DNA from: Vicinamibacteria bacterium
GTDB lineage: Bacteria > Acidobacteriota > Vicinamibacteria > Vicinamibacterales > UBA2999
Assembly (NCBI GenBank): GCA_025938035.1
Contig: JAICQE010000005.1
Location: 1-59,958 of the forward strand
DNA length: 59,958 nt
Reading direction: 5' to 3'
Shown: positions 1 to 11,208 of the stretch, in pieces
How the letters are laid out: each line of letters opens with the position of its first letter
How positions within the stretch are numbered: the stretch's first letter is position 1
Position numbers and translations under genes: made by a program
The notes under the pieces: generated by a model
What the model was told of the DNA's origin: nothing
Databases searched by the model: none
Seen by the model: only the letters and a program-made list of their open reading frames with translations

Positions 1-2889
<2,889 letters not shown>

Positions 2890-2890
2890 G

Positions 2891-4090
2891 TTATCCTCCG
2901 GCTGCGGATGAGATGGCGATTGTCACCGCGCGGCCGTCCGTCAGATCGGCCGGCGGCTCGACGACGACCGATTCACCGTCGTCCAGGCCGGCGAGGATCT
3001 CCGTTCCGTCGCCGTCGGTGTCTCCCGTCTGCACGAGTCTGATCCGCGCGACTCCCTGGCTGACAACGAAGACCGACGTCAGGTGTCCTTGCACCCGCAC
3101 GGCGGAGATGGGGACAACCAGTGCGCGACGGGGAGCGCCGTTAAACCGGACCCGGGCGAACGTGCCGGTGCGCGGTACACTGCCTGCCGGCAGCGCCACT
3201 TTGACGGTGAACGCCCGCTCGTTCGCCGCGATTGCCCGGCCGACTTCGACGACCGTCCCCGCCAGCGCATCCTCACCGCCTCCGCGCTCGATCAGAACGG
3301 CAACGCGATCGCCCGGCCGGACATACGCTGCGCGCGCCTCGTCTACACCGACGTCAACGCGACGCTGGCCTGTGCCGTCGATGCGGAGCAGCGCCTGGCC
3401 CGGCATGGCCAGATTTCCGGGGTCGGTCAACCGTTCCGTCACTTCGCCATCAAAAGGCGCTCGAATCAGTGCGTAGGACTCGGTGATTGCGGCAACCTCT
3501 CCGCCGGCACGGAGCGCGGCCAACTGTGCGCTCGCCTGTTCAACGCCGGCCTGGGCGGCCGTGACCCGTGCCGTCGCGGCGGCGAGGCGCGCCGCGGCCT
3601 CATCGAACTCCTGCGCCGTCGCCGCCCTGCGCTCGCGCAACTGCGCGATGCGGGTGTGCCAGGCGGTCGCCAGTGTCTGCTCGGCCGCGGCCGCCGCCTG
3701 CGTGCTGCGCGCCGCGACCAGTGCCTCTTCGGCGGCGCGCGTGGTGGCGTTCGCCTGCTGGACGCGCGCGGCCATTTCACGGGTGTCGAGGCGGACGAGC
3801 ACATCCCCGGCGCGCACGCGGTCGCCGGGTCGAACCGCCACGGCGGTTACGACTGCCACGACGCGGCTCGACACGACGGCGGTTTCCGCGGCGGCGACGA
3901 CGCCGCCGGCTTCGAAGCGCTCCGGTCGCTCCAGCGTCGTCGCCGTGGCGACGCGGACACTGACGGGCCGTGACTGTGTCGCTACTGGCTCCTTCGCCGG
4001 CCGAGTGCATCCGGCAAGAAGCGTGGTGCCGAGCACGACGGTCGTGAACACGCGTGCCGGTCGATGAATGGCAGTCGTCATGATCGTCAC
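2891..4090 (-). CDS. RND periplasmic adaptor (HlyD/membrane fusion) lipoprotein
   Basis: Periplasmic adaptor linking the RND pump to the outer-membrane channel. About 399 residues. It begins with a lipoprotein signal whose lipobox LLAGC ends at Cys28. A biotinyl/lipoyl-like segment ([18 protein letters not shown]) follows, then an Ala/Gln-rich coiled-coil hairpin at about 105-200, the second lipoyl half ([11 protein letters not shown]) and the beta-barrel region. The GTG start at 4090 overlaps the TGA of the tolC gene by 4 bases, which suggests translational coupling; an in-frame ATG at 4081 is an equally good start. Same operon and likely same sigma-54 promoter as its neighbours. Confidence 0.9.
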   Translation of the reverse strand: MTIMTTAIHRPARVFTTVVLGTTLLAGCTRPAKEPVATQSRPVSVRVATATTLERPERFEAGGVVAAAETAVVSSRVVAVVTAVAVRPGDRVRAGDVLVRLDTREMAARVQQANATTRAAEEALVAARSTQAAAAAEQTLATAWHTRIAQLRERRAATAQEFDEAAARLAAATARVTAAQAGVEQASAQLAALRAGGEVAAITESYALIRAPFDGEVTERLTDPGNLAMPGQALLRIDGTGQRRVDVGVDEARAAYVRPGDRVAVLIERGGGEDALAGTVVEVGRAIAANERAFTVKVALPAGSVPRTGTFARVRFNGAPRRALVVPISAVRVQGHLTSVFVVSQGVARIRLVQTGDTDGDGTEILAGLDDGESVVVEPPADLTDGRAVTIAISSAAGG

Positions 4091-5418
4091 AAGCGGCCCA
4101 CCGCGCGATTCAGCGTGACGGTTTCCAGAATCACGTCCATCTCCGCTGCCGTGGCGCGCGCCTCGGCGTCGAGGACCGCCTCGGCGGCGCGCAGTACGTC
4201 GGTGACCGTCGCCACACCGACGTCGTAGCGATCACGGACAATGCGCTGCGACTCGCGCGCCTGCGACAGCGCCGCACGGCCGGCGGCCTCGCGCGCCCGC
4301 GCCGCCGTGACACGAGCGACCGCGGCGCGGATCTCGACTTCAATCCGCCGTTCGACCTGTTCGCGTTCGGCTGCGGCGCGCGCCTCCACCTGCCGGGCTG
4401 CCGTCGCGCGGGCCTGATCGGCAAAACCGTTAAAGATGTTCAGCGTGACGGTGGCCCCGACAAGCCAGCCGGAGCGCTGTTCCGTCCAGGTCGAGCCGTT
4501 GAACTCCCACGCCCCCTCGACTCCGACCCGGGGCAGAAACGCCGTCCGGGCGAGGTGACGATCGTTTTCTGCGACGCGAAGGCGCAGCTCGGCCTGTCGC
4601 CGTTCGGTGCGGGCGTTCAGGCCTTCGCGCGCAAGCGCAGCGGGTTCCAGCGGAGAGGCCGGCGCCGCCGGCTTGACGACGCCGACGGTCTCGTCGAGCG
4701 GCAAACCGAGTGCCTCCGCGAGCTCGAGCCGCGCGACAACGAGATCGCCGCCGCTGGCAATGTGGCGCTGCCGGACGTCTGCCAGCTGGACTTCGAACGC
4801 GAGCACGTCGGCGTCGGTGACCAGTTCAGCCTCACGCCGCCGTCGTGTGCGCTCGAGATCGCTCTCGGCTGCCGCGACCGCCGCGGCGGTCGCCCGCTCC
4901 TCAGCCTCGAGCTTCAGGACGCGCACGAATGCTCGAGCGCCGCTGACGGCGAGATCCTGCGTCCCCGCCGATTGGTCGAGGGTGACCAAATCCCGTCGCA
5001 GTTCGGCACCGCGGACCGCAAGACGGCTCGCACCGGCGTCATAGAGGTGCTGGGTGATCCCGACCGCCGTGCGGACGTTCGTTTCCGGCGCGGGATGATT
5101 CAGGGTCTGCACGGCGAAGTTCGCCGCCGCGAACCGGCGCTGCGACAGGAGGGTACTGAAGACGAAGACCGGCTGGTTCCCGCGCTGGATGGATTCGGTC
5201 ACGTCGAGGCGCGGAAAAAACCCGGATCGCGCCTCCGTGACGCGCGCGTCGGCCACAGCCACGCTGGCCGCCAGGGCCCGCGCGCCGGGTGTGTTGGTGC
5301 GTGCCCGTGCCATCGCCTCTTCCAGCGTGACCATGGTTTGGGTTTCGACTGGTGCGGACACGGCGAGCGTGAGCGCCGCGCCCAGCAGCCAGTCATGCCT
5401 GGTGTGTCGCATGTTCAT
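4087..5418 (-). CDS. TolC-family outer membrane efflux protein
   Basis: Outer-membrane exit duct of the tripartite pump. From ATG 5418 the product is 443 residues, with a signal peptide (hydrophobic GAALTLAVSAPVET) followed by two OEP repeats of long Ala/Arg/Glu-rich helices, including VRTAVGITQHLYDAGASRLA and VGATVTLNIFNGF. The frame is open upstream to 5592, but the extra 58 residues are Arg/Pro-rich and precede the signal peptide, so the shorter start is preferred. First gene of the operon; a -24/-12 promoter lies at 5444-5459 and a site pair at 5523-5559. Confidence 0.9.
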   Translation of the reverse strand: MNMRHTRHDWLLGAALTLAVSAPVETQTMVTLEEAMARARTNTPGARALAASVAVADARVTEARSGFFPRLDVTESIQRGNQPVFVFSTLLSQRRFAAANFAVQTLNHPAPETNVRTAVGITQHLYDAGASRLAVRGAELRRDLVTLDQSAGTQDLAVSGARAFVRVLKLEAEERATAAAVAAAESDLERTRRRREAELVTDADVLAFEVQLADVRQRHIASGGDLVVARLELAEALGLPLDETVGVVKPAAPASPLEPAALAREGLNARTERRQAELRLRVAENDRHLARTAFLPRVGVEGAWEFNGSTWTEQRSGWLVGATVTLNIFNGFADQARATAARQVEARAAAEREQVERRIEVEIRAAVARVTAARAREAAGRAALSQARESQRIVRDRYDVGVATVTDVLRAAEAVLDAEARATAAEMDVILETVTLNRAVGRL

Positions 5419-5443
5419 CGCGCATGGTTGTTCGAGCTGTTCG

Positions 5444-5459
5444 AGCAACCGACGTACCG
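5444..5459 (-). promoter_or_regulatory. sigma-54 (-24/-12) promoter of the efflux operon
   Basis: On the minus strand the sequence reads CGGTACG-TCGG-TTGCT, with the invariant GG and GC 12 bases apart. The predicted start is near 5433, giving a 15-base leader to the tolC ATG. The paired palindromes at 5523-5559 lie about 97 and 118 bases upstream. Confidence 0.6.
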
Positions 5460-5522
5460 CGGCACCGGCCCCCATCGGCCCAATGCGCAGGCGGAGATTC
5501 GGGGAGGTGCTGCGGCCGCCGC

Positions 5523-5559
5523 CGCGTGAAATTCCCCAACGCCGGGGGATTTCAGCGCG
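5523..5559. promoter_or_regulatory. Paired palindromic activator sites upstream of the efflux operon
   Basis: Two copies of the window-wide motif: CGCGTG-AAAT-TCCCCA (5523-5538) and GGGGGA-TTTC-AGCGCG (5544-5559), centres 21 bases apart. Together they also form an imperfect hairpin, so a terminator reading is possible. The spacing to the -24/-12 element favours activator sites. Confidence 0.45.
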
Positions 5560-5765
5560 CGGGCAGCGTGCTGCGGCCGAGTGGTGCCGCATACGTGGCG
5601 GTGACGCGCGGACGCTGACGTTCGCGACCGCTATCCGGCGCGCGATTGCCGCTGCGTGTCGCGCCGAACGGCCCGCGCCATCTGCAGATTCGCTTTCCTC
5701 TCCGGACCTTCCGTCAATCGAGCGTACTGTCCCGCGGGCGTCAAGGTAAGGAACTTCACGTCAAC

Positions 5766-5781
5766 CGGGGAATATTTCGCA
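5766..5781. promoter_or_regulatory. Palindromic activator site upstream of the phosphoribosyltransferase operon
   Basis: CGGGGA-ATAT-TTCGCA, a good match to the recurrent motif, centred 86 bases before the predicted start site. A weaker partner, GTAAGG-AACT-TCACGT, sits exactly 20 bases upstream at 5746-5761. The rest of 5460-5861 holds no credible gene. Confidence 0.55.
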
Positions 5782-5833
5782 GTCAGTTCGATTCATCAGC
5801 GGTATCCACGCCGCCGCCAGCCCCGCGGGCGCG

Positions 5834-5849
5834 AGGCACTTTCATTGCA
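5834..5849 (+). promoter_or_regulatory. sigma-54 promoter of the phosphoribosyltransferase operon
   Basis: AGGCACT-TTCA-TTGCA, one mismatch from the TGGCACG-N4-TTGCA consensus. The -12 C is 14 bases before the A of the ATG at 5862, so the transcript would be leaderless or nearly so. The same spacing recurs at two other genes in this window. Confidence 0.65.
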
Positions 5850-5861
5850 GCGGCCGTTCGT

Positions 5862-6554
5862 ATGAACCACACGACATCGATCCGCGTGCCGCTTCGATAT
5901 CGCGACCGCCGCGAAGCCGGTCGCGCGCTCGCAGATCGACTGCGCCATTTCGCCGGCCGCCAGGATGTCATCGTCCTCGCGCTGCCTCGTGGTGGTGTGC
6001 CAGTCGCGTTCGAAGTGGCGAAGGCGATCGGCGCAACCCTCGACGTCTTCATGGTGCGGAAACTTGGCCTGCCGGGTCACCCGGAGTTTGCGATAGGGGC
6101 CATCGCCAGCGGCGGCATCCGCACCCTGGACGACGATCTGGTGCGTTACTACCGCATCCCTGCCGCCGCAGTCGAACAGCTTGCGCGTGCCGAGCAGCAG
6201 GAGCTGGAACGCCGCGAGCGGGTGTATCGCGGCGCGCGGCCTCCGCTCGTGCTCGAGGATCGCACCGTGATTCTTGTCGACGACGGGCTGGCCACGGGAT
6301 CGACGATGCGAGCGGCGGTGATTGCTGTCCGGCGGCAGCTGCCGTCGCAGATCGTCGTCGCCGCGCCGGTCGGTGCGCGGCAGGCCTGTCGCGCGCTCGA
6401 CCAGGTTGCCGACGAGGTCGTGTGTGCGATGACCCCGGAACCGTTCAACGCTGTCGGCCTCTCGTATCAGAACTTCGAGCAAACGACCGACGACGAGGTG
6501 CGCTATCTGCTCGCCGCGGCTGCGGCTGCGCCGGCGATGAAGCGGAGCGCCTGA
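5862..6554 (+). CDS. Phosphoribosyltransferase family protein
   Basis: Type I phosphoribosyltransferase fold, 230 residues. The PRPP-binding motif VILVDDGLATGST (Asp130/Asp131) and the N-terminal FRDR-like stretch YRDRREAGRALADRL identify the ComF/PRT family often found in stress operons. The acceptor base is unknown, and some members may act as hydrolases. The frame is open upstream to 5646, but that sequence is the promoter region and lacks family similarity, so ATG 5862 is chosen. The stop overlaps the next ATG (TGATG), giving a coupled three-gene operon. In Mycobacterium tuberculosis the DosR-controlled protein Rv2030c fuses this domain with an erythromycin-esterase domain; here they are separate neighbours. 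Confidence 0.88.
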   Translation: MNHTTSIRVPLRYRDRREAGRALADRLRHFAGRQDVIVLALPRGGVPVAFEVAKAIGATLDVFMVRKLGLPGHPEFAIGAIASGGIRTLDDDLVRYYRIPAAAVEQLARAEQQELERRERVYRGARPPLVLEDRTVILVDDGLATGSTMRAAVIAVRRQLPSQIVVAAPVGARQACRALDQVADEVVCAMTPEPFNAVGLSYQNFEQTTDDEVRYLLAAAAAAPAMKRSA

Positions 6555-7882
6555 TGGCGGATTCATCCATTGCCGTCGTGCGTCAGCATGCACGGGTGCT
6601 GGAGGAAGAGGGCGCCGCCAGCCGGCTCCTCGACGCCATCGACGAACGCGTCTCGATAGTCCTGATTGGCGAGGCGACACACGGCACGCACGAGTTTTAC
6701 CGCCTGCGGGCGGATCTGACGCGGCTGCTCATCGAGCGCCGCGGATTCACCATCGTCGCCGCGGAGGCCGACTGGCCGGATGCCTATCGCGCGAATCGCT
6801 GGGTGCGTGTGCAGGGCGATGACGACACGGCGGAAGCGGCGCTTGGCGACTTCACGAGGTTCCCGCGGTGGATGTGGCGCAACCGTGAGGTCGTCCGCTT
6901 TCTGCGCTGGCTGCGCGGTTACAACGCCGATCGGGCGCTGGCGGAGCGTATCGGGTTCTACGGGCTCGACCTCTACAGCCTGCACCGGTCGATCGCCTGT
7001 GTCATCGAATACCTCGACAAACTGGATCCCGTCGCCGCGCGCGCGGCACGCGAGCGCTACGCCTGCTTCGACATCTTCGGCGAGGATCCGCAGGCGTACG
7101 GCTATGCGGCGTCGGCACGACTCGGCAGGTCCTGCGAAGACGCGGTCGTCGAGCAGCTCCTCGCGCTGCAGCAGCGGGCCCTCGACTACGCGCGGCGCGA
7201 TGGTTGGCTCGCCGCAGACGACTACTTCGTCGCGGAGCAGAACGCACGCGTCGTGCAGGATGCCGAAGCCTATTACCGCGCGATGTTCCGCGGCGGGGCG
7301 GCATCCTGGAACCTGCGCGACCGGCACATGATGGCGACGCTCGAGGCACTGCGCGAGCACGGCCGACGGTCGGCGCGTGCCGATCGTGCCGTTGTCTGGG
7401 CGCACAATTCGCATCTGGGTGATGCGCGCGCGACGGCACTCGGCACCGGCGGCGAGCTCAATCTCGGTCAGCTGGTGCGCGAACGCCAGGGCACGGCCAG
7501 CTGTCTGATCGGCATGACGACGCATACGGGAACCGTGACCGCCGCCAGGGCATGGGACGCACCGGCGGAGCTGAAAGACGTCCGGCCGTCGCTAGCCGGT
7601 TCGTACGAGCGGTTGTTTCACGAGACCGGCATTCCGTCGTTCATGCTGCGCCTTTCGGAAGCGTCGCTGAGACGTGCACTGTCGGTCCCCCCGCGTCTCG
7701 AACGGGCGATCGGCGTCATTTACAGGCCGGACTCGGAACGCGCGAGCCATTACTTTCTTGCGAACCTCCCGGACCAGTTCGATGTCGTCGTGCACCTGGA
7801 CGAGACACGGGCGCTCGAGCCGCTCGAGCGCTCGTCGCGGCATGACGTCGATCTGCCGGACACCTATCCGACGGGGGTGTGA
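6554..7882 (+). CDS. Erythromycin esterase-like protein
   Basis: Cytosolic hydrolase-like protein of the EreA/succinoglycan-biosynthesis family, 442 residues. The signature GEATHGTHEFY (Glu40, His43) and the later AHNSHLGDARA are the conserved catalytic His/Glu regions. True macrolide esterases are a small branch; the operon companions point to the stress-associated branch of unknown substrate rather than antibiotic resistance. The start at 6554 overlaps the preceding stop, and its own stop overlaps the next ATG, so the three genes are translationally coupled. Confidence 0.87.
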   Translation: MADSSIAVVRQHARVLEEEGAASRLLDAIDERVSIVLIGEATHGTHEFYRLRADLTRLLIERRGFTIVAAEADWPDAYRANRWVRVQGDDDTAEAALGDFTRFPRWMWRNREVVRFLRWLRGYNADRALAERIGFYGLDLYSLHRSIACVIEYLDKLDPVAARAARERYACFDIFGEDPQAYGYAASARLGRSCEDAVVEQLLALQQRALDYARRDGWLAADDYFVAEQNARVVQDAEAYYRAMFRGGAASWNLRDRHMMATLEALREHGRRSARADRAVVWAHNSHLGDARATALGTGGELNLGQLVRERQGTASCLIGMTTHTGTVTAARAWDAPAELKDVRPSLAGSYERLFHETGIPSFMLRLSEASLRRALSVPPRLERAIGVIYRPDSERASHYFLANLPDQFDVVVHLDETRALEPLERSSRHDVDLPDTYPTGV

Positions 7883-8583
7883 TGCGCGCCAGCGATACAT
7901 CGTCGACCGCGGTCCAGATTCGTGCGGGGGCAGCGCTGCTCGATGGCGATCTGACCGTTGCTCCAGGCGCGGGCGGCCTCGTAATCTTTGCCCACGGCAG
8001 CGGCAGCAGCCGCTTCAGCCGCCGCAACCGTGCGGTGGCGGCGGCGCTCGTCCGCGCAGGATTTGCCACGTTGTTGCTCGACCTGCTCACACCAGCGGAG
8101 GAGGCGATCGACGAACGCACGCGCGAGTACCGATTCGATATCGCACGACTGGCGCACCGCGTTGTCGCCGCGATCGACTGGGCCAACGGCGTACCGGCGC
8201 TGGCGTCGCTGCCGGTCGCATGCTTTGGCGCGAGCACGGGCGCGGCCGCGGCGCTGATTGCGGCGGCGGAACGGCCGGACATCGTGCGCGCCGTCGTGTC
8301 ACGCGGGGGCCGGCCGGATCTGGCAGGCGAGGCGCTGGCGCGGGTGCACGCGCCCACGCTGCTGATTGTCGGCGGAGCGGACGAACCGGTCATCGAGTTG
8401 AACCGGTCGGCGATGCACCGAATGGGCGCAGCACAGCTCGTCATCGTGCCGGGCGCGACGCATCTCTTCGAAGAGCGCGGCGCGCTCGAGCAGGTGGCGG
8501 AACTCGCCGTGCGCTGGTGCACGCGCCATCTGGGGTCCTCACCCGGCGGCGAAAAGGCGTTCACCAGGGCGGCAGCGTCATGA
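7882..8583 (+). CDS. Dienelactone hydrolase-like alpha/beta hydrolase
   Basis: Alpha/beta hydrolase, 233 residues. The nucleophile elbow is GASTG (in CFGASTGAAAA), with a candidate acid in GGADEPV and His in GATHLF, in the order expected. HGSGSSR near residue 35 forms the oxyanion region. It is the third gene of the operon. This domain trio (phosphoribosyltransferase, erythromycin esterase, dienelactone hydrolase) is often clustered or fused in other bacteria. The last 23 bases overlap the end of the convergent ABC gene. Substrate unknown. Confidence 0.85.
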   Translation: MRASDTSSTAVQIRAGAALLDGDLTVAPGAGGLVIFAHGSGSSRFSRRNRAVAAALVRAGFATLLLDLLTPAEEAIDERTREYRFDIARLAHRVVAAIDWANGVPALASLPVACFGASTGAAAALIAAAERPDIVRAVVSRGGRPDLAGEALARVHAPTLLIVGGADEPVIELNRSAMHRMGAAQLVIVPGATHLFEERGALEQVAELAVRWCTRHLGSSPGGEKAFTRAAAS

Positions 8584-9388
8584 ACAGCAACTCCTTCAGG
8601 TAGTCGTCCTGGGCGGCGAGCAGTTCCGTGCTGGTGCCCTCGAACCGAATCCGGCCGTCGTGCAGGACCATGAACTCCGCGGGAGGCGCGGCGTCATCAG
8701 CGGCGGCCACGATCTGCACCAACCCGGTGTTGCTGCGAACTGCCCGGTGCGTCGCCACGTAAAACGCGTCGCGTATCTGGTGCGTGACGACGATGCCGGT
8801 CACGTGTTCGAGATCGCGCAGCTTGACGATTTCGTCATCGACCGTCGTCGCGACGATGGGATCGAGGCCGGTGGTGGGGTCGTCGAGCAGCAGCAGCGAG
8901 GGCTTCGCGGCCATCGCCCTCGCGATCGCCACCCGCCGGCGCTGGCCTCCCGACAGCTCGGACGGCATCCGGTCGACGTAGTCGCGCAGCTCCATGAACC
9001 CGAGCACGTCTTCGACCCGCCTGCGCACGTCGGCCTCCGGCATGTCGGTTTCCTCGTAGAGGCGGTAGCCGACGTTTTCGCCGACGGTCAACGAATCGAA
9101 GAGCGCAGATTCCTGGAACAGCATCCCGATGTCGGCGCGCAGGCGCAGCAGATCCCGCTCGCGCATGTTGTCGATGCGTGAGCCGTGGACATGGATTTCG
9201 CCCGCATCGGGGCGGAACAGTCCGAGGATCAGCTTGAGAACGATGGATTTGCCGGCGCCGCTCGCTCCGAGCATGATGCGCATGCTGCCCGCCGGCACGA
9301 CGAAGCTGATGTCCCGCAGGACGACGTGATCGTCGAAGGCAAAGGACACGTGGTCGAAGACCACCGCCGGAGGCGTGGCCTCAGCCAC
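8561..9388 (-). CDS. ABC transporter ATP-binding protein, MlaF-like
   Basis: ATPase subunit with Walker A GASGAGKS, Q-loop MLFQESALFDSLTVGENV, signature LSGGQRRRVAIARA, Walker B LLLLDDPTTGLDP and switch His in VVTHQ. The sequence resembles MlaF/Ttg2A (lipid or toluene-tolerance transport). No permease or substrate-binding gene is adjacent, so it is an orphan here and must use a partner elsewhere. The GTG start at 9388 overlaps the stop of the upstream gene by 8 bases; the frame is open to 9454 without family-like sequence. About 275 residues. Confidence 0.88.
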   Translation of the reverse strand: MAEATPPAVVFDHVSFAFDDHVVLRDISFVVPAGSMRIMLGASGAGKSIVLKLILGLFRPDAGEIHVHGSRIDNMRERDLLRLRADIGMLFQESALFDSLTVGENVGYRLYEETDMPEADVRRRVEDVLGFMELRDYVDRMPSELSGGQRRRVAIARAMAAKPSLLLLDDPTTGLDPIVATTVDDEIVKLRDLEHVTGIVVTHQIRDAFYVATHRAVRSNTGLVQIVAAADDAAPPAEFMVLHDGRIRFEGTSTELLAAQDDYLKELLFMTLPPW

Positions 9389-10451
9389 AGCGTGTGTCCA
9401 CGATTTCCGTTCGTTTGCGCTTGAACACGCTGACCCACTCGGCAACAGTGGCAAACCCCGAGCGCACGTCCTCCGGATCGCGCAGCCTGAGCGTCACGCG
9501 TGAGACCTCGAATAGCGCCGTGATCTGGTCGTCCGACAACTGTGTCAGCAGTCCGGCAAGAAACGCGCGCCCGGCTTCGCTGATTGCCGGGTCCTTCAGC
9601 GTGCCGGTCGCGGACCTCGACAGGTTGCCGACGCAGCCGGCGTTGCCCTTCCAAATCGGGGTGGCGGCCCACGCGGCGAGGTTCATGCCCTTACTATTCG
9701 CGTTCACCAGGTTGGCGCCTCCAAATGTCAGCCCCACATCGTTGATCATCATCATCGGCTTCGTACACGTGCTCGCCGTGCGGGCCTCGTCCTCCAGGCA
9801 CTCGATCCGTTGCTGCTCGGGCTTGCTGTCGGTGTGCTGGAGGAACACGGCCATCAGCTTCAGCGCGTCGCGGTGGGCCGCCGGTGCGCCACCACGTGCC
9901 TCCTGCACGTTGTCGAGTTCGGACCATGCCCAGGAGCTGTCGGGTTTGAACTCCTTGCCGGACATTTTGCGTTCGATCGCCGCGGGGTCGAACAACCTGC
10001 TGCCGTCGGCCCGCAGGATGCCGTTGAGATGTTCCGGACACCCGCGGCAGATCACGCGCACCGGATACATGCGATCTGCCCCGAATCCAAGGGCCCAGAG
10101 GAGGCGGGTTGCCGCCACCTCGGCATAGACCTCGGCATTGCCGCTCCCGAATTTGACCTTCAGGTCGTCGCCCGCCGAGGCGCACGCGAACTTCGGCGAA
10201 CGGCCGGCGAGGTCCTTGTCCACGTAATCGCACGTCACCGTTTGGCGGAACGCAAATGCGCGGCGGCCGCCGGGCCCGGTGCGGATGTCCACGACCGGTA
10301 TCTCCGTCGCCGTCCAGACCTGCGCGCGGGCGATCGCGTCGGCCCGAAGCACCCGCGCGTCGTCGGACCCTGATTCGTTCCGGCCTGCCGACGTCGAGAG
10401 CGTGCCGACGATCACGCCGACCGTCACTGTGGCAAACGTGCTGCTACGCAT
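9381..10451 (-). CDS. Secreted protein of unknown function, conserved Cys motifs
   Basis: 356 residues from ATG 10451, opening with a signal peptide (RSSTFATVTVGVIVGTLSTSAG). I do not recognise the family. Visible features are paired cysteines (CRGCPEH, and others in RTASTCTKP and GNAGCVGN), a stretch EVYAEVAATRLLWALGFGAD, and DSKPEQQR followed later by MMMINDVGLTFGG. The last two faintly resemble the catalytic D-x-K-x-x-Q and metal-binding regions of HipA/PI3K-like kinases, but I would not assign that. It overlaps the MlaF-like ATPase gene and probably shares its transcript. A -24/-12 element lies 14 bases before the start codon. Confidence 0.75.
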   Translation of the reverse strand: MRSSTFATVTVGVIVGTLSTSAGRNESGSDDARVLRADAIARAQVWTATEIPVVDIRTGPGGRRAFAFRQTVTCDYVDKDLAGRSPKFACASAGDDLKVKFGSGNAEVYAEVAATRLLWALGFGADRMYPVRVICRGCPEHLNGILRADGSRLFDPAAIERKMSGKEFKPDSSWAWSELDNVQEARGGAPAAHRDALKLMAVFLQHTDSKPEQQRIECLEDEARTASTCTKPMMMINDVGLTFGGANLVNANSKGMNLAAWAATPIWKGNAGCVGNLSRSATGTLKDPAISEAGRAFLAGLLTQLSDDQITALFEVSRVTLRLRDPEDVRSGFATVAEWVSVFKRKRTEIVDTRCG

Positions 10452-10463
10452 GTGCGCTGATCG

Positions 10464-10479
10464 TGCAAGCCACGCGCCC
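10464..10479 (-). promoter_or_regulatory. Possible sigma-54 promoter, start codon at the transcription start
   Basis: Minus strand reads GGGCGCG-TGGC-TTGCA. The -12 C is exactly 14 bases before the ATG at 10451, as at 5862 and 38106. The nearby motif copies lie only 42 and 62 bases upstream, closer than elsewhere, so confidence is lower. Confidence 0.45.
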
Positions 10480-10487
10480 GCGGCTGC

Positions 10488-10523
10488 GGCGAAAAAAGTC
10501 ACAGTGCGGCAAGGAATTCCCCG
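10488..10523. promoter_or_regulatory. Degenerate pair of palindromic sites between divergent genes
   Basis: GGCGAA-AAAA-GTCACA (10488-10503) and GGCAAG-GAAT-TCCCCG (10508-10523), centres 20 bases apart. Both are weak matches to the recurrent motif, placed between the 10451 gene (minus) and the 10550 gene (plus). A TATAGG -10-like element at 10536-10541 probably starts the plus-strand gene. Confidence 0.3.
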
Positions 10524-10549
10524 GTGCTGGCCTGGTATAGGCTCGGGGC

Positions 10550-11128
10550 ATGTCTGATGTCCAAGAGCCACCAACGCCGGCCGCACAGCCCGCGTCGCTG
10601 CACATCGATCCGGTTGGCGTGCCGGCGACCGCACGACATTACATCCGTGACCTGGTGTACGGCGCCAACGACGGAATCATCACGACGTTCGCGGTGGTCA
10701 GCGGCGCCACGGGAGGTTCCCTGTCCGCCGCCGCAGTGTTGATCATTGGCGCGGCCAATCTTGCCGCCGACGGCATGTCGATGGGCGCTGGAAACCTGCT
10801 CGCGATTCGCGCGCACGAGCGGGTGCGCGCCGCCCAAGGATTACCTGAAGAGGAGGCCTACCCGTGGAAACACGGGATGGCCACCCTGCTGGCCTTCGTC
10901 GGCGCCGGCGCGATTCCGTTGCTGCCGTTCCTGTTCGCTGACGCAGGGGCGCGGCCGATCTGGTCGACGGTCCTGACGTTCCTGACGCTGTTCTTCGTCG
11001 GCGCCGCGCGAGCCACGCTGACGAACGAGCGCTGGTGGCGGGCCGGACTGGAGACGCTGACGCTCGGTGCGGCGGTTGCGGCGGCCGCCTACGGAGCCAG
11101 CACGCTGGTTGCTGCGGCGATCCGGTAG
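10550..11128 (+). CDS. VIT1/CCC1-type membrane transporter
   Basis: Integral membrane protein of the vacuolar iron/manganese transporter family, 192 residues. The family signature runs from YIRDLVYGANDGIITTF through VVSGATGGSLSAAAVL to the TM1-2 motif AADGMSMGAGN. A short cytoplasmic region with the metal-binding-domain remnant RVRAAQGLPEEEAYP follows, then three more helices. Likely moves Fe or Mn across the inner membrane. There is no Shine-Dalgarno; a TATAGG -10 element ends 9 bases before the ATG, which suggests a leaderless message. Confidence 0.87.
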   Translation: MSDVQEPPTPAAQPASLHIDPVGVPATARHYIRDLVYGANDGIITTFAVVSGATGGSLSAAAVLIIGAANLAADGMSMGAGNLLAIRAHERVRAAQGLPEEEAYPWKHGMATLLAFVGAGAIPLLPFLFADAGARPIWSTVLTFLTLFFVGAARATLTNERWWRAGLETLTLGAAVAAAAYGASTLVAAAIR

Positions 11129-11141
11129 CGCATCCGGGTCT

Positions 11142-11208
11142 CTTCCGCCTGAAGGCGGAAGCGACGCGGGTCCAAGGAAGCCACGCGGGTCCAAGGGAAG
11201 CTACGCGG
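11142..11208. repeat. Dispersed hairpin repeat plus short tandem repeat
   Basis: 11142-11161 is a perfect inverted repeat (CTTCCGCC-TGAA-GGCGGAAG) of the family also seen at 14011, 17067, 56269 and 57441. It is followed by about 2.5 tandem copies of a 20-base unit containing ACGCGGGTCCAAGG. The array runs a few bases into the end of the next gene, which is read from the other strand. Confidence 0.7.

Noticed and set aside
4555..5529. 324-codon plus-strand frame opposite tolC
   Set aside because: Low-complexity composition and full overlap with the OEP-family gene; high GC keeps antisense frames open.
10528..10542. TGGCCTG-GTAT-AGGC as a sigma-54 promoter for the VIT1-like gene
   Set aside because: The -12 is poor and the implied start lies inside the coding sequence; a TATAGG -10 explains the leader better.
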